A stretch of 64,000 nt of DNA from Nitrospira sp. (GCA_024330965.1 JANDJL010000003.1:31579-95578), one strand, 5' to 3'; shown: positions 1-9,460, counted from the first letter of the stretch. A program made the numbers and translations. Notes: generated by a model from the sequence alone, not told the origin.

Positions 1-1
1 C

Positions 2-478
2 GGAGGAAGTTTGCGGGGGCTGGATAAGAATCCGTCGGAGGAGCGAGTTGGAAGCAATGCGCTCGTGGCCAAATCTGATCCCGGCAGCGCCGCTCGCCAG
101 CTCGACGAGATACGGGCTGAACAGGCGGCTTCGGTGGCGGCGGGGCTGCGGGACGTGTTCTTCGCCTTTGACAGTTTTGTGATTACCGAAGAAGGACGCC
201 AGGCGTTGGCCCGTAATGCGGAGTGGATCAAGTCGAACCGAGGGGTGCAACTGAAGATCGAAGGACACTGTGACGAACGGGGCACATCGGCTTACAATTT
301 GGTCTTGGGAGAGAAACGTGCCAAGGCCGCCCGCAATTATCTGGTCGAACTCGGCGTGTCGCCTGGACAATTGTCAGTGGTGTCGTACGGCAAGGAACGG
401 CCGTTTTGCAAGGAGCATGACGAATCCTGTTATTCACAGAACCGTCGGGCGCACATGGTTGTCAAGGGAGGCAGCTAA
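2..478 (+). CDS. pal: Peptidoglycan-associated lipoprotein Pal, 5' end cut off
   Basis: Pal is an outer-membrane lipoprotein that holds peptidoglycan through an OmpA-like domain and works with TolB in envelope constriction at division. The frame is open to the left edge of the window, so the signal peptide and lipobox lie outside; the TTG at 11 is unlikely to be the true start. The visible part is an OmpA/Pal domain with FFAFDSF, the peptidoglycan-binding stretch GHCDERGTSAYNL, and RRAHMVVKGGS at the end. Two CpoB-like genes follow at once, the usual order at the end of a tol-pal operon, so the identification is firm. Confidence 0.93.
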   Translation, partial: GGSLRGLDKNPSEERVGSNALVAKSDPGSAARQLDEIRAEQAASVAAGLRDVFFAFDSFVITEEGRQALARNAEWIKSNRGVQLKIEGHCDERGTSAYNLVLGEKRAKAARNYLVELGVSPGQLSVVSYGKERPFCKEHDESCYSQNRRAHMVVKGGS

Positions 479-552
479 CGGCGGGGGCGGTCACCGGGGT
501 GTATGGATAAAGGAGCGTGGCGATCGGCGGATGATGTCAGAGAGGGACGACT

Positions 553-1902
553 ATGAGAAAGGCTGAGACCGCGATTGCTGTCGTCTTGTCCATTCTGCCG
601 TTCGGGTGTGTCGCTCAAGAGGCGGATCTCAGGCGCACTGAGCGGATCTTGCAGCAGCGTATTCAGCAGCAGGATGACCAGCTTTCGCAGGCTCGGGCCA
701 GGCAAGGACAGGAAATTGCAACCTTGCGGGATCAAGAGTTGCCTCGTCTGCAAGGGGAGGTGGAACGTGCGTTTCATTTGACGCAGGAGCTGGAAGCGAA
801 GCAAGAAGACATCAGGCATCGGTTGGCCCAACTGGAACAGCAAGTAAAGAAGCTGGACGCCGACAATGCGACGCGGTACGCCTGGATTCAAAAAAGCTTC
901 GACACGCAAGATGCGAAAGTTGCGGCCAAGCTGAGCGAACTGTCGCGCGCGGTGGAAACCGTCGTGGCCGGAATGAAGAAAGATATCGTCGAGGCCGTAC
1001 AACGCACGAATGACACCTTGGCTAAACGGATCAATGAAAGGCTGGAGGAACAAGAAAAGGAGACGGCCGACCATCGTCAACGACTGAATCAGAGCACGGA
1101 AAAGTTCGTTCAGTTCAATCAAGCGTTGACCGGGTTTCGGGAGGCGTTGACGGAACTTCACGAGCAAGCGGATCAAAGAGAGCAGGCGACGGGCAAATCG
1201 CTGGAGTCTCTGTCTCAGAATATCCAGGTCCTCTCCACACGAATCGCCGAACAAGATCGCCGGATTGAATCGTTAGTGAGATTGGTCGAGGCCGGCAACT
1301 CGAAAACCGATTCTCGCCAGCCGTCGCAACAATCGGCGCAGCGCTCCGATGATCCGTCACTGTCGGATGCCGAGTCTGGTCTGGTAGGTCGGTCGAAGGT
1401 TGAAGCAGGCGCCGCATCGGCGGCCTTCAATGGCCCAGGCGCGGCTCCTGCTTCCATCACGATTACACCGCCGAAAGAGTCGGCTCCGCCAGAATCGACG
1501 ACGGCCAAGGCCGATCCTCCTCCCGACCGAGCCCAATACGAGCGGGTGTTGGCCTTGTTTCGTCATGGTGATTTGGAGGGGGCGCGGAACGGATTTACGG
1601 CGTTCTTGTCGGAGTATCCCAATTCTGATCTGGCTCCGAACGCCCAGTATTGGCAGGGCGAGGCCTATTACGGCGAAAAGGAATATCAGAAAGCGATCGA
1701 TGCCTATAATCTGGTCGAGCTGCATTATCCGCGGAGCGACAAGGTACCGGCTGCGATCCTGAAAAAAGGATATGCCTATTTGGCCTTGAAGGACAAGAAG
1801 CGGGCCGAATTGGCGTTCAAACAGGTGATGACGTTGTATCCCAAAAGCCAAGAAGCGGCAAAAGCATCCGATAAGCTGGCGCAACTGAAGACCGGCCGGT
1901 GA
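553..1902 (+). CDS. Long CpoB/YbgF-like lipoprotein (coiled coil plus TPR)
   Basis: CpoB (YbgF) proteins couple Tol-Pal activity to peptidoglycan synthesis at the septum. This 449-residue protein begins with a short signal peptide ending LPFGC, which looks like a lipobox. A long Gln/Glu/Lys-rich coiled coil covers roughly residues 25-250, a Pro/Ser/Ala-rich linker covers 255-320, and three tetratricopeptide units fill 325-449, with the CpoB hallmarks NAQYWQGEAYY and YPRSDKVPAA. It is much longer than E. coli CpoB (about 260 residues) because of the coiled coil. It lies 74 bp after pal and overlaps the next gene by 4 bp (GTGA), so the two are probably translationally coupled. Confidence 0.85.
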   Translation: MRKAETAIAVVLSILPFGCVAQEADLRRTERILQQRIQQQDDQLSQARARQGQEIATLRDQELPRLQGEVERAFHLTQELEAKQEDIRHRLAQLEQQVKKLDADNATRYAWIQKSFDTQDAKVAAKLSELSRAVETVVAGMKKDIVEAVQRTNDTLAKRINERLEEQEKETADHRQRLNQSTEKFVQFNQALTGFREALTELHEQADQREQATGKSLESLSQNIQVLSTRIAEQDRRIESLVRLVEAGNSKTDSRQPSQQSAQRSDDPSLSDAESGLVGRSKVEAGAASAAFNGPGAAPASITITPPKESAPPESTTAKADPPPDRAQYERVLALFRHGDLEGARNGFTAFLSEYPNSDLAPNAQYWQGEAYYGEKEYQKAIDAYNLVELHYPRSDKVPAAILKKGYAYLALKDKKRAELAFKQVMTLYPKSQEAAKASDKLAQLKTGR

Positions 1903-2654
1903 TTGTCATGAAAGATCGACGCATGGGTGCTACCATCGCTCCGCTGCTTGTTGCGGCACTGACGGCGACTGCTTGCGCCAAACACGCCGATTTTCTGGAG
2001 GTGCGCGAACAGCTTTCCATGGTGTCACGGGCTCAGGAGCACGATCATCAACGTCTGGATTCGGTGTTGCGACGAATCGATTCGATCGAGCGGTCGAAAG
2101 ACGCCGAGCCGGTCAGGCTGCGGCTCGATGATCTGTCCGTTCGGCTTCAGAAGATCGAGAGCCGGCTGGCGAAACTGGAAGAGGCGGTAGTCCAGGCATC
2201 GATCAAAACCGACCTCTCATCCGGCCTCAAGCCAGCCAAACAGATTCCATCTGCGGACGCACCGGTCGGCGCGCCGGGCATTACCCCGACGGCCGCCTTC
2301 AATCTGGCCTATAATGACTATCTCAACGGCAAATACGAACTCGCCGTAGCCGGGTTTCAACGGTTTTTGAAAGATTTTCCAGGGACGTCGCTGAGTCCGA
2401 ACGCGCAGTACTGGTTGGGAGAGTCCTATTACAAGATGAAGGATTACGGCCGCGCCATTCAGACGTTCGAGTCGTTGGTGGCTGAATATCCAGGCAATGA
2501 AAAAATTCCCGCCGCGTTGTACAAACTGGGGTTGGCGACGGCGGAGACGGGGGATCTCGCGAAATCAAGAAAGAACTTGAAACGGGTGCTCGAAGAATTC
2601 CCTGGTTCAGAAGAGTCTCGAATGGCGAAAATCAAGCTAGCTGAAATTCGATGA
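1899..2654 (+). CDS. Second CpoB/YbgF-like lipoprotein
   Basis: This is a 251-residue paralogue of the preceding protein, closer to the usual CpoB length. It has a lipoprotein signal (LTATAC), a short coiled coil at about 35-100 and a C-terminal TPR block with NAQYWLGESYYKMKDY and YPGNEKIPAALYKLG, the same signatures as its neighbour. The GTG at 1899 overlaps the upstream TGA; an ATG nine bases on (1908) is an equally possible start. Its place in the Tol-Pal locus suggests a periplasmic role in coordinating outer-membrane and wall constriction. Function is inferred from family and neighbourhood. Confidence 0.85.
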   Translation: MIVMKDRRMGATIAPLLVAALTATACAKHADFLEVREQLSMVSRAQEHDHQRLDSVLRRIDSIERSKDAEPVRLRLDDLSVRLQKIESRLAKLEEAVVQASIKTDLSSGLKPAKQIPSADAPVGAPGITPTAAFNLAYNDYLNGKYELAVAGFQRFLKDFPGTSLSPNAQYWLGESYYKMKDYGRAIQTFESLVAEYPGNEKIPAALYKLGLATAETGDLAKSRKNLKRVLEEFPGSEESRMAKIKLAEIR

Positions 2655-2714
2655 TCGCTGCATCCCGCCACCCCGCTTTTTCCCCACCGTTCCGTCCTTG
2701 AGGGGTTTGATTTC

Positions 2715-4532
2715 ATGGTGACAGCCGGTAGCGGAAAGATACGCATCTTGCCCGGCGAAGTCGTGAGCCGCATTGCGGCCGGCGAAGTTATCGAGCGTCC
2801 GGCCGCCGTGGTGAAAGAACTGATCGAGAACAGCTTGGATGCGGGGAGCCGTTCCATCATCGTTGAGATTCAGGACGGCGGATTGACGATGATTCGTGTG
2901 ACCGACGACGGCGAAGGGATGGAGCCCGACGACGCGATGTTGGCCTTCGAGCGGCACGCGACGAGCAAACTTCGGTCCGATCGGGATCTCTGGACCATTC
3001 GGACCATGGGATTTCGGGGCGAGGCCTTGCCGAGTATTGCCGCCGTTTCCCAGGTCCGTGTCTCCACGGCCGTGCGTTCGGCCGCAGTCGGTGTTTCCTT
3101 CCGGGTCAGGGAAGGGAAGATCGAAGGGATCGCCGAAGCTCCGCCCGTGGCTGGTACCAGTATCGAAGTGAAGGAGTTGTTCCACAATCAGCCGGCCCGA
3201 AAGAAATTTCTCAAGTCGGCTCCTGCGGAGTTCTCACACATCAGCCGCGTCGTGCAGCAGGCCGCACTCGCCTGGCCGTTCGTCCACTTCAGACTGCTCC
3301 ATAATGGAACAGAGGTCATGAACTATCCGGCCGTTTCGTCCGAACGGGATCGCATCGGTCAAGTCTCTCGACCTTCGTTTCTGGCTCACTGCCGGCCGGT
3401 TCAAGCGGCTCTTCCGACGGCCAGGGTCAGCGGCTACGTGATCGATCCGGTGCAGGCGCGGTCGTCGCGGGTTCCCCAGGAATTGTTTCTCAACCGTCGT
3501 CCGGTTCGAAATGCCGCCGTGTTTCATGCGGTGACAGAGGGATACGGAGCTTCTCTCGCCAAAGGCCGCCAACCGCTTTTCGTCTTGTTCTTGGATGTCG
3601 ATCCCGACCGAGTCGACGTCAACGTTCATCCCGCCAAACGAGAGATCCGCTTTGCGGATCAGGATTTGATCCATCAGTTGGTGCGAAGGGCGGTGCGTCA
3701 CGCATTGGGAGTTGAGACGAGACCGCCGGTCGCAGGAGCGGAGGAAGCGAACGGTGAGGCAATCCAAACTCGGTCACAAACTTGGGTTGTGAATGACGAA
3801 TCGGAATGGGGGCGAACTCGCCCCGCGCAAGCGGGCGGGTCAGTGGAATCGTCGGATCAGCCGCTTGGTCGGCCGGACGTTCCGCCTCAGGAGGGGGCCC
3901 AACTGGTTTTTGTAAGCGAAGCGGCGGAACCCTATGTGCGGGTGCCGTCTAGAGAGGTCCTTCCGTTGGGTCAGCTCAAGCGCACGTTCTTGATCGTCCA
4001 GCTCGGCGGCGATTTGGCCGTGATCGACCAACACACCGCCCATGAGCGGGTGTTGTATGAACGGTTGTTTCGCGCGTGGGCGTCTCGGGACGTTCGATCC
4101 CAGCCGTTGCTTATTCCCGAAACGGTTGTCTTGCCGGCTTCTCATGCGACGCTCCTTGGTCGTTATCAAGGCGACCTTGAGAAACTCGGGTTGGAGCTTG
4201 AGCCTTTTGGACCCTCGAGCGTGTTGGTTCGAGCTGTTCCCATGGGGCTTGGCAAGATCGAGATGGAGCCTTTTTTGCTCGATGTGCTCGATGATTTAAG
4301 CCAATGGGATGACGCATCAACCGTGGAGGCGAAAGTCCGTCCCATCTTGGCCTCGCTGGCCTGCCATGGCGCAATCCGTTCTGGCCGATCTTTGGAACTA
4401 CCTGAGATCAAGGCGTTGGTTGAAGATTGGAGAGCCGAAGGAGAGCCGACCACCTGTCCTCATGGACGACGAACCGTGTTTCGTCTTGGGACGGACGACC
4501 TTGAAAAAATGTTCGGGCGGGCCGGTTGGTAG
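2715..4532 (+). CDS. mutL: DNA mismatch repair protein MutL
   Basis: MutL couples mismatch recognition by MutS to strand removal. The 605-residue product has the GHKL ATPase motifs (ELIENSLDAG, DDGEGM, GFRGEALPSI) and the C-terminal dimerisation domain. The latent nickase motifs of MutH-less bacteria look intact: DQHTAHERVLYE (consensus DQHA with Ala replaced by Thr), ACHGAIRSG and CPHGRRT. The protein is therefore predicted to be a metal-dependent endonuclease itself. The ATG follows GAGG in the upstream leader. mutL and miaA stand side by side as in many bacteria. Confidence 0.96.
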   Translation: MVTAGSGKIRILPGEVVSRIAAGEVIERPAAVVKELIENSLDAGSRSIIVEIQDGGLTMIRVTDDGEGMEPDDAMLAFERHATSKLRSDRDLWTIRTMGFRGEALPSIAAVSQVRVSTAVRSAAVGVSFRVREGKIEGIAEAPPVAGTSIEVKELFHNQPARKKFLKSAPAEFSHISRVVQQAALAWPFVHFRLLHNGTEVMNYPAVSSERDRIGQVSRPSFLAHCRPVQAALPTARVSGYVIDPVQARSSRVPQELFLNRRPVRNAAVFHAVTEGYGASLAKGRQPLFVLFLDVDPDRVDVNVHPAKREIRFADQDLIHQLVRRAVRHALGVETRPPVAGAEEANGEAIQTRSQTWVVNDESEWGRTRPAQAGGSVESSDQPLGRPDVPPQEGAQLVFVSEAAEPYVRVPSREVLPLGQLKRTFLIVQLGGDLAVIDQHTAHERVLYERLFRAWASRDVRSQPLLIPETVVLPASHATLLGRYQGDLEKLGLELEPFGPSSVLVRAVPMGLGKIEMEPFLLDVLDDLSQWDDASTVEAKVRPILASLACHGAIRSGRSLELPEIKALVEDWRAEGEPTTCPHGRRTVFRLGTDDLEKMFGRAGW

Positions 4533-4649
4533 AAGTCCGAGGGACGGTGCAGGGCGGAATGAGAGCAATAACTCGCATCGTCCGCATCGCCGACGCCGCG
4601 CGTTCGATCGTGCCGGGGTGAGCGGGCAATGAGCGGATTATAACGGCGA

Positions 4650-5660
4650 ATGAAGTCGAATCTCTCAGACGCGGTGTGTCAACGACGACCGTTGGTCGTG
4701 TTGTTGGGGCCGACCGCGGTAGGCAAAAGTCAGATCGCCGTGCAGGTGGCGAAGCATTTTTCAACCGATGTGCTGGCGGCCGATTCACGGCAGGTCTATC
4801 GCGGAATGGACATCGGCACGGACAAGCCGTCCATCGATGAACGTCAAGGTATATCGCATCGACTCATTGATTTGGCCGATCCCGATGAAGCCTTCAACGC
4901 GGGGCGATATCGGAGAGCCGCGATGGCGGAGATTGAGCGTCTGCTTGCGGCACGACGGCTGCCCTTCGTCGTTGGCGGAACGGGGTTGTACATCCGTGCC
5001 TTGGTGCGGGGGCTCTGTCCGGCCCCGGAGGCTAGTCCCGAGTTGCGGGAAGAGTTCGTGGCCCTCGGTCGAAAAGAGGGACGAGAGCGACTCCATGCAG
5101 AATTGGCGGCCGTTGATCCCGCTCTGGCGGCGCGGCTGCATCCTCGGGATGAATCGAAAATCATCAGAGCTTTGGAGGTGTATCGATTGTCCGGCCAGCC
5201 GATGTCCGTCTGGCAAGGACAGCACGGCTTTCTCCAGGCGCCGTTTTCCACGCTCTTGATCGGGTTGCAGCGGGAACGGGAAGATCTCTACCGCAGGATT
5301 GAAGTGCGGATCGATCGGCAGTTGGCGCATGGAATGGTCGAGGAGACCCGTGCGTTGATCGATCGTGGGTACGGACGACACTTGGGGGCGATGAAGGCGT
5401 TGGGCTATCGACACGTCGCGGCGTATTTGTCCGGCGATTACGATGAGTCCGACATGGTTCGGTTGTTCAAGCGAGATACCAGGCGCTTTGCCAAGCGACA
5501 GATGACGTGGTTTCGAAAAGAGCCGGGTGTTCGGTGGCTGTCGATCGCGGCCGATGAATCGCCCGACCGGACGGTTCGACGGGTGGTGTCCATTGTCGAA
5601 CAGTTTCTGGAAACGATCGGCGCCGGTTCGCAACCGGACGCGATGCAAACAACGGGATAG
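4650..5660 (+). CDS. miaA: tRNA dimethylallyltransferase MiaA
   Basis: MiaA transfers a dimethylallyl group to N6 of A37 in tRNAs that read UNN codons. The 336-residue protein has the P-loop GPTAVGKS near its N terminus, the DSRQVYRGMDIGTDKP motif that binds substrate, GGTGLYIRAL, and the C-terminal KRDTRRFAKRQMTWFRKE block typical of the family. It starts 117 bp after mutL and ends 8 bp before the MTA phosphorylase gene, so it is probably in one transcription unit with its neighbours. Length and motifs are normal. Confidence 0.96.
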   Translation: MKSNLSDAVCQRRPLVVLLGPTAVGKSQIAVQVAKHFSTDVLAADSRQVYRGMDIGTDKPSIDERQGISHRLIDLADPDEAFNAGRYRRAAMAEIERLLAARRLPFVVGGTGLYIRALVRGLCPAPEASPELREEFVALGRKEGRERLHAELAAVDPALAARLHPRDESKIIRALEVYRLSGQPMSVWQGQHGFLQAPFSTLLIGLQREREDLYRRIEVRIDRQLAHGMVEETRALIDRGYGRHLGAMKALGYRHVAAYLSGDYDESDMVRLFKRDTRRFAKRQMTWFRKEPGVRWLSIAADESPDRTVRRVVSIVEQFLETIGAGSQPDAMQTTG

Positions 5661-5668
5661 GGAGCGAG

Positions 5669-6559
5669 ATGAGGGCGCACAAAGCATATCGACGTCAAGA
5701 AGCGTCGGTGGGCATAATCGGCGGGAGCGGTCTCTATCAGATGGAAGGGCTCAAAGGCGCCAGAGAGTATCGGATTCGCACTCCCTTCGGCGCTCCCTCC
5801 GGCGCGGTGGTCGTCGGTCTCATCGACGGAGTTCAGGTTGCGTTTCTGGCTCGACACGGGAGCGGTCACCGATTGAGTCCGAGTGAGATCAACTATCGGG
5901 CGAATATCTACGCGCTCAAGTCGCTGGGGGTCTCCCGTGTGATTTCCATCAGCGCGGTGGGCAGTATGAAGGAATCGATCAAGCCTGAGGATGTGGTGAT
6001 TCCCGATCAGTTTCTTGACTTGACGAAACGGCGCGCGTCCACGTTCTTCGAGGGTGGAGTGGTGGCGCATGTAGCGTTTGGCGAGCCTGTGTGCGCCGGT
6101 CTGTCGGAGAGGCTGGTGTCGTCCGGCCGACAGGTGGGAGCGACCGTTCATTCGGGGGGCACCTACGTCTGTATTGAGGGTCCGCAGTTCTCGACAAAAA
6201 GTGAATCAATGTTGTATCGACAGTGGGGTGTCGATGTGATCGGGATGACCAATATGCCGGAGGCAAAATTGGCGCGCGAAGCCGAATTATGTTACGCGAC
6301 GATGGCGTTGGTGACGGACTACGATTGTTGGCACGAAACGGAAGAAGCCGTGACGGTTGAGGCGATCTTGGCCACGCTTCATCGAAACGTGGAGTTGGCG
6401 AAGCGGATTCTGCGGGAAGCGATTCCCACCGTGGCGACATCGGAGGCCTGCGCCTGTCAGCGAGCTTTGGATCATGCTATTGTCACGGCTCGCAAGAGTG
6501 TGCCGGCCTCCGTCAAAGGCAAACTTGCGTTGCTGACACGCCGCGTCTGGTCACAATAA
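5669..6559 (+). CDS. mtnP: S-methyl-5'-thioadenosine phosphorylase
   Basis: This enzyme splits methylthioadenosine, a by-product of polyamine synthesis and other SAM reactions, into adenine and 5-methylthioribose 1-phosphate. The 296-residue protein shows the PNP/MTAP fold: phosphate-binding GIIGGSGLY, RHGSGHRLSPSEINYRAN, SAVGSM, CIEGPQFSTKSES and the MTNMPEAKLAREAELCY region that separates MTAPs from other purine phosphorylases. A GGGAG ribosome site precedes the ATG. No mtnA/B/C/D/E salvage genes lie beside it; a PfkB kinase follows at 15 bp. Specificity for MTA rather than inosine or adenosine is inferred from motifs. Confidence 0.9.
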   Translation: MRAHKAYRRQEASVGIIGGSGLYQMEGLKGAREYRIRTPFGAPSGAVVVGLIDGVQVAFLARHGSGHRLSPSEINYRANIYALKSLGVSRVISISAVGSMKESIKPEDVVIPDQFLDLTKRRASTFFEGGVVAHVAFGEPVCAGLSERLVSSGRQVGATVHSGGTYVCIEGPQFSTKSESMLYRQWGVDVIGMTNMPEAKLAREAELCYATMALVTDYDCWHETEEAVTVEAILATLHRNVELAKRILREAIPTVATSEACACQRALDHAIVTARKSVPASVKGKLALLTRRVWSQ

Positions 6560-6574
6560 AAAGGAGCATGATGG

Positions 6575-7489
6575 ATGGGAAAATTATTGGTGGTCGGATC
6601 GGTCGCTCTCGATACGGTCAAAACCCCGTTCGGTGAGAGAACGGAAGTCCTCGGCGGATCGGCGACGTACTTCTCGACATCGGCGAGTTTCTTTACCTCT
6701 GTCGCGCTGATTGCTGTGGTCGGAGAAGATTTTCCGCCGCGACACGTGGCGTTTCTAAAGAGTCGTGGGATCGATCTGACAGGTCTTGAACGGCGTCCCG
6801 GCGCGACGTTCCGCTGGAAGGGCGAGTATACGCATCAGTTGAACGAAGCACATACGCTAGAGACGCACCTCAACGTTTTTGAAACGTTTCGTCCCATCAT
6901 TCCCGATACGCATCGATCGCCTGAAGTCTTGTTTCTTGGAAATATCGATCCGGAGCTGCAACTGGACGTGCTTCAGAAAGTCAATCGTCCTTCATTGGTC
7001 GCCTGCGACACGATGAATTTCTGGATCACCCGCAAGCGGGCCGCGCTGTGGAAAGTTCTCGAACATGTGGACGTGCTGATTATCAACGACGGCGAGGCGC
7101 GTGCCCTAGGTGAGGATTCCAACCTGGTTAAGGTGGCGAAGCTGGTGCTGTCGCGAGGTCCCAAATACTTGATCGTCAAGCGGGGCGAGTACGGGGTGCT
7201 GATGTTCAATGAGAAACAGGTGTTTGGCGCCCCCGCGTTCCCCCTTGAAGATGTGCGTGATCCGACGGGTGCCGGTGACACGTTTGCCGGTGGCTTCTTG
7301 GGCTACTTGGCGGCGACCGGAAATCGGTCCGAAGAAGCAATGAAACAAGCGATCATCTTCGGCAGCGTCATGGCATCGTTTACGGTAGAGTCCTTTAGCC
7401 TTGACCGATTGCGCATCCTGGATTACAAAGAAGTGCAGGAACGATTCCGTGAGTTCAAACGATTGACTCATTTCGAGGACATTCCGTGA
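6575..7489 (+). CDS. PfkB-family sugar or nucleoside kinase
   Basis: A 304-residue ribokinase-superfamily enzyme. It has the N-terminal LGGSATYFSTSASFF substrate-lid region and the C-terminal DPTGAGDTFAGGF motif with the catalytic Asp and anion hole. The substrate cannot be read from sequence; adenosine, a sugar or methylthioribose are candidates because it follows the MTA phosphorylase at 15 bp. AAGGAG at 6561-6566 fixes the ATG at 6575, with other ATGs at 6568 and 6571. Its TGA overlaps the GTG of the next gene. Confidence 0.85.
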   Translation: MGKLLVVGSVALDTVKTPFGERTEVLGGSATYFSTSASFFTSVALIAVVGEDFPPRHVAFLKSRGIDLTGLERRPGATFRWKGEYTHQLNEAHTLETHLNVFETFRPIIPDTHRSPEVLFLGNIDPELQLDVLQKVNRPSLVACDTMNFWITRKRAALWKVLEHVDVLIINDGEARALGEDSNLVKVAKLVLSRGPKYLIVKRGEYGVLMFNEKQVFGAPAFPLEDVRDPTGAGDTFAGGFLGYLAATGNRSEEAMKQAIIFGSVMASFTVESFSLDRLRILDYKEVQERFREFKRLTHFEDIP

Positions 7490-8190
7490 AGAGAGCAACG
7501 GGGGCGAGAAGGCGGAGCCAGGCGGTCGCCGCACGCGCGGTGGAGTTCAGGAGCCTGTCGATTTGGGTGGTATCGTTGATTCTGCTGGCTGGCTGCACCG
7601 CGAGCGAGGAGACGATCAGAAAATCGCAAGGGTATTATCAAGAAGGAGTGGCTAGTCTTCCGGGTGATCGACAACGGGCGTTCGTGTCGTTTCAGAAAGC
7701 GGTCCAGTTGAATCCCGACAATAAAGAGGCTCGGTATGCGTTAGGGCATGTGTACGCGATGCAGGGGAAACTGGCGAAGGCGGAGGAAGAATTCCGCGCA
7801 GCGATCAAGATTGATGAGGATTTTTCGGAAGCCCACACCTACCTGGGGCAGATTCTGGCGAGTCAGGGTCGTTGGGATGAAGCGATCACGTCCTACCGGC
7901 GGGCCTTGGCGAATCCGCTTTATGTAACTCCCGATCTAGCCTGGTTTCATTTGGGCAGAGCGCTGGAACAAAAGGGCGATCTTCAGGCCTCGATGGAGGC
8001 GTTTGAAGACGCGTTGGCCACCAGTCCTCCGAGCATTCCACCGGCAATGACTCAATTGGAATTGGGACGGTTGTATGTGAAGTTGGGATATCTGGCCAAA
8101 GCCCGCGAGGCGCTGAAAAAAGTGGAGATGTTGGATCAGAACGGAGAATACGCGACGGCTGTCGCCGAACTGTCGGCCCAATTGAAATAG
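7486..8190 (+). CDS. TPR lipoprotein, PilF/PilW-like
   Basis: A 234-residue lipoprotein with a long basic N-region, a hydrophobic segment ending LLAGC (lipobox) and about four tetratricopeptide repeats, for example AFVSFQKAVQLNPDNKEARY and AKAEEEFRAAIKIDEDFSEA. Such proteins act as scaffolds at the outer membrane; PilF/PilW assists secretin assembly in type IV pili. The pairing with a RodZ-like gene 11 bp downstream resembles the pilW-rodZ pair of gammaproteobacteria, which supports the family label but not a proven pilus role. The GTG start overlaps the upstream stop (GTGA). Confidence 0.8.
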   Translation: MKRATGARRRSQAVAARAVEFRSLSIWVVSLILLAGCTASEETIRKSQGYYQEGVASLPGDRQRAFVSFQKAVQLNPDNKEARYALGHVYAMQGKLAKAEEEFRAAIKIDEDFSEAHTYLGQILASQGRWDEAITSYRRALANPLYVTPDLAWFHLGRALEQKGDLQASMEAFEDALATSPPSIPPAMTQLELGRLYVKLGYLAKAREALKKVEMLDQNGEYATAVAELSAQLK

Positions 8191-8201
8191 CAGAGGAGAC
8201 C

Positions 8202-9134
8202 ATGGAGTCGGTCGGCGAATTTTTCAGGCAGGTACGAGAAGCGAAGGGGTTGACCGTCGACGAGGTATCCTCCAAGACTAGAATCCGAGCCGACTTCGTC
8301 CGGGCGCTTGAGGAAGGCAATTTTTCCAAACTCCCCGACCAAGTGTTCGCCAGGGGCTTTGTTCGTTCCTATGCTCGCTCGCTTGGTTTGGACGAGGAAG
8401 ACGCGATTCAGCGGTTCACCAAGTCGGCCGGCGCATTTTACGAGAAACAGGACGAGCGGGAACGGCTCAAGCTCCGTCAAATTGAAGAGGACCGAAAGCG
8501 TCGGGCGAATCGAAAAGCGGTGGGAGTGGCGATCGGACTTGCCGTAGTTGTCTTGATCGTTTTGTTGAGTCGGGAACAATCGTCCATGCTCCGGCACGCG
8601 GATTCGGACCAGATTCTTACTGCGCAAAACAGTGCGGGGACCGTGAGAGAGGAACTCGCCGCGACGTCCCCGCGGAACGGCGGGGAGACAGAATTTTCGG
8701 GTGAGGCTCTGAAACAATATGACAAGATGGTGCCGCCGCCCTTGACGTCGGCAGAGGAAACTCGTCGTCTTGAATCGACTCCTCCGTCCGGTACGACTTC
8801 AAGAGAAGAATCCCAGACAATTTCTACTGTGTCGCCTGGTGCGGACGGGCCGTTGGGGGGCATTTCTTTTGAACGGGGCGCAATTTCCGGAGACGATCAA
8901 TTGGTGCTGGACCTGGAGGCCACCGAATTGAGTTGGGTTGTCGTGCAAGTCGACAACGGCAGTCCGCAGGAGTCGTTGTTGAGGCCAGGTGAAAAGGCAC
9001 GGTGGAAAGGTCAGAATCAGTTCGTCCTCACGCTGGGCAATGCCGGAGGAGTCAAAGCGGAACTGAACGGGAAGCCTCAAAAACCGTTCGGCCCAAGCGG
9101 CAAAGTCGCACGCGATATTGTTTTAAAGCGATAA
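8202..9134 (+). CDS. rodZ: RodZ-like cytoskeletal membrane protein (HTH plus DUF4115)
   Basis: RodZ links MreB filaments to the inner membrane and helps set cell shape. The 310-residue product has an N-terminal helix-turn-helix domain (VREAKGLTVDEVSSKTRI, FARGFVRSYARSLGLDEE), a basic juxtamembrane stretch near 97-104, one transmembrane helix at about 106-122, a low-complexity periplasmic linker and a C-terminal DUF4115 beta domain (VVQVDNG, LRPGEKARWKG). All expected parts are present in order. It ends the operon; a 450-bp gap follows. Confidence 0.88.
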   Translation: MESVGEFFRQVREAKGLTVDEVSSKTRIRADFVRALEEGNFSKLPDQVFARGFVRSYARSLGLDEEDAIQRFTKSAGAFYEKQDERERLKLRQIEEDRKRRANRKAVGVAIGLAVVVLIVLLSREQSSMLRHADSDQILTAQNSAGTVREELAATSPRNGGETEFSGEALKQYDKMVPPPLTSAEETRRLESTPPSGTTSREESQTISTVSPGADGPLGGISFERGAISGDDQLVLDLEATELSWVVVQVDNGSPQESLLRPGEKARWKGQNQFVLTLGNAGGVKAELNGKPQKPFGPSGKVARDIVLKR

Positions 9135-9460
9135 TGCCGGTGCCAGTGAGACGGTGTCACGCACATCACCGTGCCGGTCCCTCCATTCCAGTTCCAGTCA
9201 TTTATTCCATAAGGATCTTGAGCATCTTCCAACAACGGCGGTTTTGTGTGTTCTGAGTAGTGTGCAGCCGCTGGGAAGATTTCATGCGTCGGTGTCTTCA
9301 ACGGAAAAATAGTGTGGTGGTGGGACCAGAGCGGTTGAGATAGAAGATGTGAGGGTGGTCCGAAGAAATGGGGAATGTCTCTGGTGGCGTGATCATGGCG
9401 CAGCTCCCTTGAAAAAGGCGGCATCTGTTCGGCGGGATGAGCCGGTGAAAAGGTCCTTTC
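9135..9460. other. Gap without a recognisable gene
   Basis: Between rodZ and the cytochrome promoter I see no convincing reading frame, hairpin terminator or repeat. The G+C is lower in parts. The region may simply be the long upstream region of the cytochrome gene. Confidence 0.5.

Noticed and set aside
475..1254. 259-codon minus-strand open frame
   Set aside because: It is antisense to the CpoB-like coiled coil and is Leu/Arg-rich as expected for the reverse of Gln/Glu-rich codons.
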